A stretch of 64,000 bases of DNA, from positions 496,001 through 560,000 of the forward strand of contig JAGFNK010000001.1 in assembly GCA_025769875.1 (NCBI GenBank), written 5' to 3'. The number at the start of each line of letters is the position of its first letter. Positions within the stretch are counted from its first letter, which is position 1. Under the pieces are notes generated by a model. That model did not search any database and was not told where the DNA came from. It saw only the letters and a list, made by a program, of their open reading frames with translations. Both the position numbers and the translations under genes were made by a program. This DNA is from Russula earlei. Lineage: Eukaryota; Basidiomycota; Agaricomycetes; Russulales; Russulaceae. Of this stretch, positions 10,615-22,381 are shown piece after piece.

Positions 10615-12352
10615 TCAGACAAACCGCTTCCACGCATGTTTTTCATATTCCACTGTCTGCTTGCGCTTCCTCGGTCTGCATCGAGAAATACATTCCGGTC
10701 AAGGCGGTGTGGCAGAGGAGACAGAGAAACCACGTACAATACAGGTACTCGCGGCTCAATCAGGGCCCGCTGTTGCATGCTGAGGAACCGATCCCTGAAC
10801 AAGTTACCTTCTGGCTGTGACCACAGGGTTGTTCATCGTAAGGAGAAACATTAGACAGCATGCAAAAATTGAACCTACCTGGAGTCCACGCAGACTCTCA
10901 CTGAGCTCCTCGCCGAGCTGCACGTCCACCTCGCCCTCGCGCACGAGGTGCTTGCCAAGTTTCTGTCCTACCAGTCCGCCCTGCGCGAGGCGCGCTTCCT
11001 GCTTGGCACGCCGCTCCGATGCGGCCTGTACACGCGCAGCTAGCGCCTTGTCTGCGACCTTGCGCGCTGTCTTGACAGTATCGACAGACGCGTGCAACCG
11101 CTTACGCAGTGTGCGCTCGAGTAACGCATGTCTCTGCGGGTCGTAAATCCGCACGTGAGAAGGTGGGGGCAACCTTGGCGCGGAAGGAATGGCAGGGGCT
11201 GGCTTGGGGGCCACGTACCTCAGCACGTAACCTTTCCGCTTTTCGTCTTTGCCGCTTGGTCTTGCGTTTTGGCGCGGTGCTTTTCGCAGCGCGCGCGCCG
11301 TCGAGGTCGGCGGGATCGTGCGGCTCTGGTCCGTTCCGACTCTGATCGGCAGTCTGCTCGGTCCTCCCCAGGTCTGTCTACCAACATGCCTTGCGCCCCG
11401 GCGGCGGCCGCTGTCATCGTCTGCGCGTCGTGCGGCGAGGATGCGCGCCTTGGTCGCTTCTAGCGTCTCTGCTTCTCGCACGCGACGCAGTTCGCTTTCG
11501 TGCGCGGTACGGAGGAGCGCGGTATGTGCGGCTTCGGGCGGGTTATACGACGTCCCCGCATGAGGAGCAGGAACGGCGGGCAACGCGATCGCTTTACGCG
11601 GATGTGGAACGTCGGGCGCCTAAGCAAGAGGAGATTATCAGCACTTGAATGTTTGACTGGGGTTTGAAGGCGAGGGGACCACACCTTGACTTTAACTTCG
11701 TCGTCCAACATTGGGTTTGCCTCTGCCGACCACATGTCGTATTTCCCGCTTTTTTTAACGGCCTCGGAGACTTCGAGCAGCGCGCTGCCTGCGCCCGGTT
11801 GCGATGGGTCCACAATGCTGTTCAGGGGCCCCCTACGATCCTTTCGCGCAATCCTGAGCAAACGCTCTTTGTCGCGCGGCCTGACGGGAGATTTTCGGGG
11901 GCGCCCATGGACTGCGGGGACAGCAGAGCGCTGAGATATTATTTGGTGTGACCTCAGGGAAGCGCGAGAGAAGCGTGGTAGAGATTTTCGAACTGAGAAA
12001 AAAAAAACATGAGATACTTTGTGGTGGGTGTCGAGAGCTTCATGCCTTTATCGTCGCCTTTCGTATCGACTATAAACAGTCCGTCATCTGTCGTTTTCTG
12101 TAGGGCCAGCCTGTAGACAGACGTTGGGGCTCAGTTAGAAATGCGATGGGATGAGAACTCGTACCCAAACGTGCGCTCCTCCTCGCGCAGGCCCTCTAGT
12201 TTCTCCTCGAGATCTTCAATGTCAACGTTCTTCCTCCATGCCTTTTTGCCTTTCCTGCTTGATTGATTGTGCTGGGCGGGTGCGCCGACAATGGAGACGG
12301 CTGATGGCTTCTTTTTTGGCTTCATGGCCGAGGTAGATTTTGTGGGTGCCAT
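10615..12352 (-). CDS. NOP53: Ribosome biogenesis protein Nop53 (GLTSCR2/PICT1 family)
   Basis: Seven exons: 12165-12352, 12046-12110, 11685-11992, 11219-11619, 10879-11133, 10738-10814, 10615-10675; about 450 residues. The N-terminus has SSRKGKKAWRKNVDIEDLEE, the middle PHAGTSYNPP, a basic coiled region, and the C-terminus ELSESLRGLQPEGNLFRDRF, ALIEPRV and VEYEKHAWKRFV, all diagnostic. In yeast Nop53 recruits the exosome through Mtr4 to process 7S pre-rRNA in the late 60S nucleolar pathway. Intron 2 is best read as GC-AG (GC at 12045-12044, 53 bp), giving the DDKVRKSLPRFS junction. Exon 4 is 401 bp and needs two single bases skipped, between ILAARRA and GMLVDRPGED and between PGED and EQTADQ. 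A gene this essential is unlikely to be dead, so sequencing indels are suspected. Confidence 0.88.
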
Positions 12353-12822
12353 AGTGTGTAATGTATGGTACACAAGTCGCGCGGGTCACAAGCTTGTACA
12401 CCCAGTCGACGGAATTGTCCATCTTGTTAACCCACATAACATCCCTCTGGATAGACGCTGAATTCGCCTATCGATACGCGACCTCGAACCCGAGCCCTCG
12501 ACTTTACCTTTGAAGTCCGGACGTGCCTCTCTTATTCGTTACCCAGATACAAGTTTACCCCAGGGACGGTGTAGCATTGGTGCGTGCCTCCTTTTCGCTA
12601 GGCAATGCCATGGTATCTCGAGCATGTTTCCGCAACCTACTGTTGGAAGGCGCTTGATGCAAAGTGCCCCAATCGCGACCATGGCTTCAGACTGTCAACT
12701 AGACGTGCATCTTTCGTATATTTTATTGACCCCTTTACTTCGTATCTAACCTTACCTGAAGGCTATCTGTCCCGCAGTTGACTATCTTTAGACTGTCCAG
12801 CTCTCGATCGTTATTCGAAGAG
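12353..12822. promoter_or_regulatory. Bidirectional upstream region of NOP53 (-) and CSN1 (+)
   Basis: A 470-bp gap between two divergent starts. Short open frames are present on the plus strand but have no splice or family support. No specific element recognised. Confidence 0.45.
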
Positions 12823-14563
12823 ATGTCGAGCATGGACGTAGATCCCGTTGAGGACGTGGAGATGACGTACTATGGAGCAAGTCAAAACGAAGGCTCATCC
12901 AGCAGGGGACATTGGGCCGTTATTGTCGACGACACTCACCCCTTTGACCTGGACACATACATATCAGGTTACTCCGGTAAGCATCTTTGGTAATTTCGAT
13001 AAACTTTTATTGGGATTCAACGACTACGCAGGCCGAGCCGCTATAGATCGCTTGATCCATATTATCTCGCTCTCTCCATCTCTTGCCCCACAGGCGTTTA
13101 GACGTGCCCTTGAACTCCTCACCGCACCGACACAGCGTGATCCTGAGTATTACAAGACCATCTTGGGTACTTATGAGGCAGCGACAAATCGACATGGCGT
13201 CAGGCTTCCACCCCTGGAGGAACTGTTGCCCGATCACTCGCCGTACCTCGCTTGGGTCGAGGAGACCAACGAGCGTAACAATGCGGAGCGTAGGAAGCTC
13301 GAAGTGGAACTCAAAACGTACACAGGAAACATGATCAAGGAAAGCATCCGAATGGCGTATCGAGACCTGGCCTCGTTTTACCGTACCACGGGCAGTTTCG
13401 AAAACTCTTTGCGACATCTCACCAAGTCGCGTGAATTTTGCGCGACAACGCAAGATATGCTTGAAATGTGCCTCTCCGTGTTGGAGGTGACTACTAGGTC
13501 GCATCTGTTTTTGTTGTCACACCTTACTCAAGATACGTTGTCAGCTTCTCCTTGAACAACGCAGTTTTTCACACATCCCGACGTACGTCTTCAAAGCAGA
13601 ATCCGCTCTCGATAGCGTCGGTACGTCGGGCCACTCGTCTACAAGTTTGGGTATTGGGCAAAGCGGGGCGGCGGCGAAAAAAATTGATCTCCATCAGGCG
13701 GTCGAGGCAAAACTTGCCCTATGCAGTGCGCTTTCGCACCTGGCCAACGGGAATTATGCGAAAGCAACTCATGGTTTCCTCCATCCGATGTCCGTCCTGA
13801 CACTCACCCCTTGGGCCGGTACGATCGTCTCGGTGGGGGATATCGCAGTGTACGCGACGCTTTGTGCGCTTGCGACATTGGGACGCACCGAACTCAGGGC
13901 AAGGGTGATCGAAAGCGAGGGGTTGGCGGGTGAGGGTGAGGGAATGAAGGAACTTCTAGACGCGTGGATGGCAAGCAATTTCCGCGCCGTACTCGGGCTC
14001 CTCGAAAAGTTCTCAGTGAGTGCTCAGATAAAAGGTCAACCTCGTTTTTTCTTTTCGCTACTTACAATGCCCTGTCGGATTTAGGCTCGTCATTTGCTCG
14101 ATCCCCTGCTCGGTCCACACGTCGCGAACCTCACCGCGCTCATCCGCACTCGCGCAGTCGTCCTTTATTTCCAGCCGTTTGCCACGATCCGGCTTGATCG
14201 CATGAGCGCCGCGTTTGGGTGGACCGTAGAAGATACGGAAAGGGAGGTCGTCGCGCTCATCCAAAGAGGGGACATCCACGGTCGCGTCGACACGCAGAAC
14301 AAAATACTGAGGGCGCGCTCTACGAACCACAGGGCGCAGCTCTATGCACACGCGCTCAAGGCAGGTGCTGAAATGCAGAGCGCCACGAACAAGCTGCTAC
14401 TCCGTCTTCAGCTGTACGCGCGCTTTACTCGTTTGATAACTCCCCTTTGACGTCTCGCTGATTTTTTCCTTGCAGCCAGCAAGCCAATTTGGTCGTTCGC
14501 AAGACACAGCCACCCCCTGCACCGACAGCGACGGCTGGTGCCTCTGAGCATGCTGAACAGTAA
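12823..14563 (+). CDS. CSN1: COP9 signalosome subunit 1 (Gps1), PCI domain
   Basis: Five exons (12823-12976, 13032-13486, 13545-14015, 14085-14413, 14476-14563), 498 residues, no frame problems. The N-terminal [24 protein letters not shown], a helical-repeat middle ([34 protein letters not shown]), and a C-terminal PCI/winged-helix module ([50 protein letters not shown]) identify CSN1. As part of the COP9 signalosome it supports cullin deneddylation; the catalytic JAMM subunit is CSN5, not present here. The protein ends in a short Pro/Ala/Thr-rich tail after the coiled QQANLVVRK. The ATG at 12823 is preceded in frame only by a non-ATG extension. Confidence 0.92.
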
Positions 14564-14853
14564 GTTGATGTCACATTTTCACGCCATTCATTTTTTTTTT
14601 CTTTTACGCATTCATGCTACGCACCGGTACAAAATTTGAGGTACATTTGAATTGCTCGTGAATTCGTCCAGCATGTTGTATACACAATCAATCCCTACCA
14701 TGAATGTACCCTTTCCAGTGGGGTTGTTGACTACCATCCAGAGTGAAGCAATGTGTGAACGTCAGGATGAGGACATGATAACAAAACTGGTATGACTGCG
14801 TGCCCATCATGAGGTGCCCAGAAGAGTAAGAATTCAGGACGCGCCATAAGAAT

Positions 14854-15786
14854 CTACGTGCGTAGCCAAGCTGTCTTTGCGATCTTTTTCAACCTCTTCT
14901 GCTCTTTGAAGCGCTCCTGCGAGAGAACAATGAGCATTCTGTACGGAGCTAATGCGACAAGGGAGAAAAGCTGCTCACCAGGTCCTTTTTACTGGGTCTC
15001 TTCCGTTTCTTCCCGTTGGCCGCCTCCTCGTCTTCTTGTTTCTTCCTCTGTGCGACCTCCTGTTCCCACTGATCCATGTTAAAGTACACGGAGCTCATGC
15101 GCTTCATGCGCTCGTACTCCGACAGATGTGACGGGTCCCGCCCATCCGGCCGCGTGAAAGCGCCTGTATGCGCATTAAACCGCGCGGTGGAGTTGTACGC
15201 AACGCCTGACGCGGACAGGCCCTGCGAGGGAGGGATCGAGGTGTGCGAGCGAGGGGTCGATGCCCTGGGCCGCAGCGGCCTCCTGCAACGCGTAAATCTG
15301 CGCGACGGAGGGGGGTACGGGTGTCGCACCGGAGGAAGACCCGGAGGAGGATGGGCCCTCTTCTTGAGCGTCTGGATCCGCCACGGGGGACGGGTCGGGC
15401 ACAGAGGACGGGGTGGAGGGAGCGGCGGACGGATCGGAGGCGGTCTGTTCGTCGTTTGCAGGGGCGGGGGCGGGCGACTGCAAGGGGTTTACCCAGGTGG
15501 TCTCGTGGGTGGCCGTGTTGTAAAAATAGTATGCGTTGTGCATGGGCGACCATATTGCTTGCCAATTTCCTGACGAGGCCATAGCTGCGCCCGTCGAAGC
15601 GACCGCAGGCCCGACCCCGGTCTCGTGTGGGGCCGTGTGCTGCGTTGGCTCTGTTCCTTCTTGTTTATCCTCCTCCTCCTCCACTTCCTCCTTGTATAAT
15701 GAAGGAGACTGATCCTTTGAGAGGAGGGGAGAGTCGGGCGGCGTGGTGGTGGTAGACATGGAGGTGTGAGAAGAGGCGGTCGGCAT
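14854..15786 (-). CDS. WW-domain protein with conserved basic C-terminus
   Basis: Two exons (14979-15786, 14854-14916), 289 residues after one base is skipped. A WW domain lies near residues 75-105 (GNWQAIWSPMHNAYYFYN, then TTWVNP), followed by a Pro/Ser/Ala-rich linker, IYALQEAAAAQGIDPSLAHL, and a conserved tail: RDPSHLSEYERMKRMSSVYF, then GKKRKRPSKKDLERFKEQK and KKIAKTAWLRT. The layout suggests a nuclear, probably splicing-related protein, but I cannot assign an exact function. Exon 1 is one base too long: at about 15218-15223 a GGG run shifts SLAG away from LSASGVAYNSTARFN. The ATG at 15786 is preferred over an in-frame ATG at 15888, because the latter would overlap the divergent USP gene. 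Confidence 0.8.
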
Positions 15787-15866
15787 TCTCCGGTTATGAT
15801 TAGCCCGAGGGTCGACCAACGACGAACAACGGTTTAGTCGTCGAGCACAAGCAAAGCAGATCAAGA
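15787..15866. promoter_or_regulatory. 80-bp bidirectional promoter of WW gene / USP gene
   Basis: Eighty bases separate the two divergent start codons, so untranslated leaders probably overlap. No recognisable motif. Confidence 0.45.
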
Positions 15867-17045
15867 ATGGCTGCGTCGAACGTCTCATCGTCTTATCAGC
15901 AACTCCAGCCTCTCCGCTCAGCTATGAAACATCCCTCTCGCCCTCCGACGCCTTCCTCGTCTCCCCCCCTCACCTCTCTTTCATCTTCGCTCTCCTCGCA
16001 ACCCTCATATACGCCTCCCCTACCTCCCGTCCCACATCCTTCCATTCCCTCTCTCCCATCTCCTATCCCAAGTCATCCCGTCCTCGTCTCTCCTCTTGTC
16101 AGCCCTTTACCTTCCTCCATGACCCTTTCTCCCGCCAGCATAACACAATCCCTCACAGCTTCCACCGTACTTGGTCCGAATTCATCTCAAGGGTACACCC
16201 CGAAGGTATCTTTTGATACGTTCGAGAATTCTGCGGCGTCTATGTTCTCCTTTACCTTGCAAGCCAAGTCCGATGGTTATGCACGTAGCCGGAGCACCCG
16301 CGTATTCTTGTGCGCATCCAGTCCAGATGACAGCGGTCGTCAAGCGCTAGACTGGACTATCGAGACCTTAGTACAAGATGGAGATGAGCTCATTGTGTTT
16401 CGTGGAATTGACCAAGATGATTTGGGTAGGCAACTTCCCAGTCCATCGGCGTACTCTCTCCCTGAAATGCGAGACGTCATCCGCAGAGAGGGATCATGAC
16501 CTTGTCCGCGACGAGGCTAGAGATCTATTGCTCAGAATACAAGATAGATGCGTGGATGTCGACCCTGATCGAAAGGTATCCACTGATCACATTCACGTAT
16601 GTGTGCACGGTGCACAGCTCTGACACATCTGTCCATCTGCCCCCTAGTTATCCATCATCGTCGAATACATAGCAGGCAAGGTTACCACGACGATTGATCG
16701 CCTCATCGCACTTTATCGCCCTGATTCCATTGTTGTTGGCTCGCGAGGGGAGCGGAAAATGAAGCAGGCGTTCGGAGTTGCCTTTGGCTCGCCGAGCATT
16801 GGAGGCGTTTCAAAGTACTGCCTCAGTCACTCCCCTGTGCCTGTCATTGTGGTGCGCCCAGAGAGCAAGGTTCGCAAGGCGCTTGACAAGCGTCGCGCAG
16901 ACCCAAAGCGAGGAATACACTTTGATGAGTGAGTACCTGTCATCCAGTCGGCACTCTTACCGCTGATGGGATCTTTAGCAGCAGTCGGAAACGGGGTAAT
17001 ACTTCTGGACCCGGACTGCCTATCACATCTACGTTATCCCGTTGA
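15867..17045 (+). CDS. Universal stress protein (UspA) domain protein
   Basis: Four exons (15867-16425, 16487-16575, 16648-16928, 16979-17045), 331 residues in clean frames. The first 140 residues are Ser/Pro-rich and disordered. The UspA domain follows: RVFLCASSPDDSGRQALDWT, DGDELIVFRGI, then the ATP-loop region DSIVVGSRGERKMKQAFG and SHSPVPVIVVRPESKV. This G2xG9x(S/T)-like loop is the nucleotide-binding signature of ATP-binding USPs; the exact spacing here I judge only approximately. Fungal proteins of this shape are cytosolic or nuclear stress proteins without a firmly known reaction. The last small exon adds only a basic tail and is the least certain part. Confidence 0.85.
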
Positions 17046-17191
17046 CTTTGAGGGTATTGGTGTATCTTACAATGTATTTTGATTGTTTTCCGTCTCTACG
17101 CGATCACATGACTTGATGTTGTGTTTATTAAATCCAAACCATCGCGACTCGCCATCTCGCTGTCTCCACTCCACTCAACCATCCAATAAGT

Positions 17192-20100
17192 ATGGACGGT
17201 AGCGAATTCGGAAGTTATGGTGTCTTGCGCTTCATGCGACGCCATGAAGAAACTATTATAGCATCTTACCCCATAGACGATGACGAGCTTACCTTTGGCT
17301 GTGATCCCTCGTGTAGCGTTCGACTTTACTATCCAACCGTCAGTCCTCTCCATGCCAAAATCATTTTCCAAGACCGCAAAGTTCGCCCTTCATTTTATTT
17401 TATTTGATAGCTCAAAATGATGGCTTTAGGCATTCATACAAGCCCATGGGGTTCACGGTCTCCTTGTCGACAACTGTCGAGTATTCCCTGTATCCACAAC
17501 CACCCCCACAACCGTCCCCTTGACGAACAACTCCGAGCTGGAAATAAGCAAAAAGCGCTTTCGCTTTGAGTATCCGCCAAAAGCACTCCGTCCGGTCCTG
17601 GCTTTCGCCACACCCCCACAGCCGTCAACGTCTTCGCGGAGACGCGTGCTCAGGCTCTCTATGATCCAGAGCGCACAGGTCTTCACCCCACGCCCCGATC
17701 CGGATCCTCACGTCAACCTGCGTGTGCTGCAGACGCCGATCCGGCTGAACGGTTCACCATCGAAGCACGCCCATCGTACTCCTAGGCAGGCACAAACGGA
17801 TCGGCAAGAAGGGGAATACGGTATGCCCATCCGCCTCGTGGAGGGAAATCACCCTCAAGTCGTAGAAGAAGAGCAAGATCTGGTGATTCTGGAAGAGGTT
17901 GACGTCCCTGAGCGTTCGTCCCAGGTGATCCCCCCCAGTGATACGGACGGAGCGGGGCCATCTGGGTCTATCACTTCGATGCAAAATCCTACGGATGCTT
18001 CCCAAATGGGTGGCTCACATCCGGCACCTGCATTCCCCTTCCCTCCTTCAAACCAGCAGTTTCAGACACCACTGCGTAGGCCAGGCCGGCCGTCGCTGCA
18101 CCGCGCGGTGCTGATCCGCTCTGCACAACGTGCGGCGATCCGAATCGAGATGGAGAAGGAGCAGGAACAGGAAGAGCGTGAAGTGGAAGAACACATCCTT
18201 CCAGTTGACGAGCAAATGAAGGTTGATGAGGAAGGTCAAGCCGGTGAGGACGCCGTCATGGCAGAGTTTTATGAAGACCTGCAACAGGATGACGATGGCG
18301 AGGACGTGGGGCCGGACCCTGAACCTAAAACGCCAGTGTTTGGATGGCGTAAGGGGCTTGAGGTCTTCAAGAACGGCTTTCAAGCTTTGCGTTCTCGATC
18401 AAGATCCCCAGAGAAGAACGTGGACGCGGAGAGGGACTTCGTTGAGGTAGGAATCACATTCACCACCGAAAATTGTTTTCCGACTAGTTTTGCTCGCGAT
18501 AAAGGCGCGTTCCTCTGGAAATGAATATGACCACTCCCTCCAAGACAATGATGACCAACCAGATCAAGAACTGGAGCTGCTGGAACACGAGAATGAACGC
18601 CTCCTTGAGGATGTCCCGCCTGCGCAGGAAACTAGATTTGAAAGCGACTTTGCGATCAGGGCTGCCTCAGTGCCTCGTCAATTCACTCCCCAACGTCCAC
18701 AGCGGCCTTTACTCTTCATGACGCCACAAGTACCGAAGGCGAATAGAGGTCTCGGTCTCGCGGATCGGGTCAGAGGTCGTACATCAACCGGCTCTGTTGG
18801 CCGGGCGAGCTTTGCCAGGTCATTGCGTGACCAGGAGATCGCGATCCCAGACGTAAACCCGAGCACTCCGAGCAACACCGTGGAACCGTATCAACGAAGG
18901 ATCAATAATTCAGAACGACAGGTTGGCACAATTTCATAGCTGCAAACTGACCCCGGCTTACATCGCCTCTACGATGTCTGTGTTCTAGGCAATTCAGGAA
19001 CGAAGACGTTCTGCACTGGCTCAACCGGACATGTTCTTTGGGGGAGGTATTCCTGGATCACGACGCAACTCTTTGAATTCCAGTACGCCTGGTGCGAAAG
19101 CAGCGGCTAATTTTGTCTCTCCCTCTAAGGCCTGGACTCCTATCCGGGAGGACGAGGAGGAAGCAGAGACTACTACGCTGCTTGAAAAGATGAAAGAGGT
19201 AGTAGAGGGCATGCAGCGCAGACGAAGCATACAAACAGAGTCAATTGCAAACGTTTCTATACCCAAGAGGTCGGAGAAAGGGGAGAAAGATGTAGACCAG
19301 CAAGATGAGGCACTCGAAGATGACGAAGCAACCACAGAGGAACCTGTTCCTATCCGAGCAGATTCTCGCTCGGTTGCGCCGACATATCCTGCCACGCCTC
19401 ACATGTCAGATCTCAGGCACGTCTTTTCTGAGAAACATGCTGCGAACATCCCTCCATCATATGCTGGTGTTCGAACGCTCTTCAAAATGGAGCACGCACC
19501 AATTCCCGAAACGCCTCGCCTAGACGGACTGCGCGAGATATTCTTCCTTGCACGAGAACGGGAGCCAAGCACGCCGATCTTCGAAGATGTTGGCGAGATG
19601 CTCGCGACCCCGCAGGACTCTGTCGTCCAAGAAATCACGGAAAGCAATGAGGTTGAGATGGACAACACGGGAGAGCTACACGCTTCCTCTCCGAGTTCGA
19701 AGCGCTCTGGAGGGAAACCAATGGATTCGGGTCATCCTGTGATGGCAGGTTCCCGAATTCCAGCCAAGACGACTGGAGGCCGACGCATAGGTGATGGCCG
19801 GGCAACACCCTCCGACGCAGAGCAGCTCGCGGATGATGGACAGATGTCAGACATCCCACCAGCTAAACCTCTGAAGCAAAGTGCAAACATACCAAAAAGC
19901 TCCGTCGTGAGGCGAACAGACCGGAGAGCTGAGAACGAGGCAAAGGAGGTGATTATCATATCTCCTTGGTGTTTCACCCAAACAGAGTGCAGTGCTGACT
20001 CTGCGTATTTCTAGGACACAGATGTGGTACCTTCCAAGTCGGCGAGAAAGGCGAGAAAAGTTAACACACCAGAAGTCCCTGAGCACGCACCTACCCCACG

Positions 20101-20908
20101 GGATGCCGTGATCCCTGACCGTCTACCTGGTCGACGTTCACGGACGGCCACAAAGTCTACGGACTCCACGACGGAAAGCGGGCCCGCCGAACCAACCAAG
20201 TCAACACGCTCGACAATGCGAGGTACAAAAGCCGGAGCGGCATCTGCACCCAGCTCGGAACCAGTCGTGAAACCGGGACTGGAAGCAGAGCCACCTAAGG
20301 GCGCACGCCGAGGAGTGAGGAAGCGTAGCCAATCGGTGGAAGTGGCACCTGCACCTGCACCTGCACCCGCCACGACAAAGCGGCGTGTCGGCGCCAAATC
20401 GAAGGTGGCCTCCACCAGGACTCAAGACGCCACCGCGGAGGACGGTGTGCCACTCGATACTTCAGACCGGGCCGAATCGTCAGAGGAACCTCGTGCACCT
20501 ATCACCCGTGGGCGGCGTGGGAAGACGAAGCCTGCTGCTGAGACGACGGAGGACGAGGGCACCGGCACACTGCGCGTGGGCCGGGGCAGGCGGACGCCCA
20601 CTGGCATTCATTCCGCTGCCGCGGGAGCAGCCTCGAATCGTGTTGCTGGTGGTAAAGGACGTGGAGTAGCGGCGCCGTCTGGGAAGAAGGCCGCACGCGC
20701 TGTTGTGGAGAAGGAGAACACGCCCGAGCGGATCGATGTGAAGGTGGAGGAAGATGAGAAAGCGCCGTTGCCGGCGGCCGCTACAAAGGGAGCTAGGGCA
20801 AGGAAGGCGACAGGTGGGGCTGCGAAGGCACAGAGCGAACCAGAGAATGATGCAACTTCATCGAAGACGCGAGCTCCCAGGACGAGGACTGCGAGTGGGA
20901 GGAAGTAG
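17192..20908 (+). CDS. Large FHA-domain nuclear protein, Ki-67-like layout
   Basis: Five exons (17192-17380, 17430-18446, 18505-18921, 18989-19948, 20015-20908), 1158 residues, all in frame. Residues 1-105 form an FHA domain (LRFMRRHEETIIASYPI, TFGCDPSCSVRLYYPTVSPLHAKI, VHGLLVDN), which binds phosphothreonine. The middle is acidic and disordered (EMEKEQEQEEREVEEHILP). Around 19390-19620 are three spaced copies of a short motif ending in an L(R/F)-x-(I/V/L)F core: MSDLRHVFSEKH, YAGVRTLFKMEHAPIPETP, LDGLREIFFLAREREPSTP, followed by FEDVGEMLATP. The C-terminal 290 residues are K/R/A/P/T-rich and very basic. An N-terminal FHA, repeats with F/L-x-x-T-P character and a basic chromatin-binding end recall animal Ki-67; orthology is inference and unproven. 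Confidence 0.82.
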
Positions 20909-21120
20909 AAATACACAGCACGACGAAAGATTTCTTGTTGGTCTGTATACTATATTCATGTTAGCGCTGCTATGCTACAGCACGCAACGCGTTTTGCGTG
21001 GCCACGGAGCCTTTGTTCTGTTAGGATTTGTCTATATACTTTGTTCGGTGCCCGTCGCTAAGAGTAATTGAGTCCATGGGCGTCTCAGCTTTTCTCCCAC
21101 CCATCAATGGTAGCCCACTA

Positions 21121-21738
21121 CTATCACCTATGGGGAACTCGCCATTCCACTACCATCTCGCCGATTTCATTTTCCCCTGTATCTGCTCAAACAACCCCAT
21201 TTAAAACTTTGTAGTTATACTATGGAGTGCCATTAATGTCATTCTAGCAAAGAAAAATGGAGGTCCATTCAGTGGTTTTCGAGTAATATTTTTGCTGGGG
21301 GTCACACCTGCATCACGCCTTCTGTCATGGCGGAGTGCGGAGTTTGATTCCAGCTGGGTGATCACCGTACACTGACTGAGGAGTCTGGTCACCACTGCTG
21401 TTTTATCCTCTTAATGCCATGTTACAGGTGGTCCAATTGGCCAGCACAAGACCATACATATGAGCAGCAGCTACAGGCAGCTATAACAATGATATATATT
21501 GATCTTTTACTTTTACTCATGCAGCACTGGCCCATGATGTGAGCACTGCGTTCCATACATAGCAAGTCCTGGATTTCACTCAATAATGCTACTCCATTAC
21601 AACTGTTTTCCCTAGTCCCCAATAAATACATTCATCCTGGGCGGACTTTAATTTGGCATGTGTTACATGTCCATTACTTTTGTGACATTTGTGACTGGCG
21701 AGATGTTAGTGGAATGGCGAGTTCCCCATAGGTGATAG
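21121..21738 (+). mobile_element. pogo-type MITE copy A
   Basis: A 618-bp element with terminal inverted repeats beginning CTATCACCTATGGGGAAC and flanked by TA on both sides (21119-21120, 21739-21740). TA duplications are the mark of the Tc1/mariner/pogo superfamily. It has no transposase. Its left about 480 bp and right about 140 bp match the outer ends of the large pogo copy at 47449-55619, so it is an internal-deletion derivative. It abuts copy B in opposite orientation. Confidence 0.88.
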
Positions 21739-21740
21739 TA

Positions 21741-22379
21741 CTATCACCTATGGGGAACTCGCCATTCCACTAACATCTCGCCAGTCACAAATGTCACAAA
21801 AGTAACGGACATGTAACACATGCCAAATTAAAGTCTGCCTGGGATGAAACATTCCCATGTATTTACAAAGGCAATTTGATTAGGTGGGGACTAGGGAAAA
21901 TAGTTGTAATGGAGTAGCATTATCAAGTGAAATCCAGGACTTGGCTATGTATGGAACGCAGTGCTCACATCATGGGCCAGTGCCACATGAGTAAAAGTAA
22001 AAGGTCAATATATATCATTGTTATAGCTGCCTGTAGCTGCTGCTCATATGTATGGTCTTGTGCTGGCTGATTGGACCACCTGTAACATGGCATTAAGAGG
22101 ATAAAACAGCAGTGACCCAGACTCCTCCGACAGGTGATCACCCAGCTGGAATCAAACTCCGCACTCCGCCATGACAGAAGGCGTGATGCAGGCGTGACCC
22201 CCAGCCAAAACACTACTCGAAAACCACTCAATGGACCTCCATTTTTTCTTTGCTAGAATGACATTAATGGCACTCAGTAGTATAACTACAAAGTTTTAAA
22301 TGGGGTTGTTCAAGCAGATACAGGGAAAAATGAAATTGGCAAGATGGTCGTGGAATGGCGAGTTCCCCATAGGTGATAG
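21741..22379 (-). mobile_element. pogo-type MITE copy B, inverted against copy A
   Basis: A 639-bp copy of the same MITE in reverse orientation, sharing one TA (21739-21740) with copy A and ending at TA 22380-22381. The two elements together make an inverted repeat with arms of about 620 bp and a 2-bp centre, presumably because B inserted into the TA target of A. Confidence 0.88.
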
Positions 22380-22381
22380 TA

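Noticed and set aside
6442..15786. Programmed +1 frameshifting in several genes
   Set aside because: The sites share no common slippery sequence, and the affected families are not known to use frameshifting.
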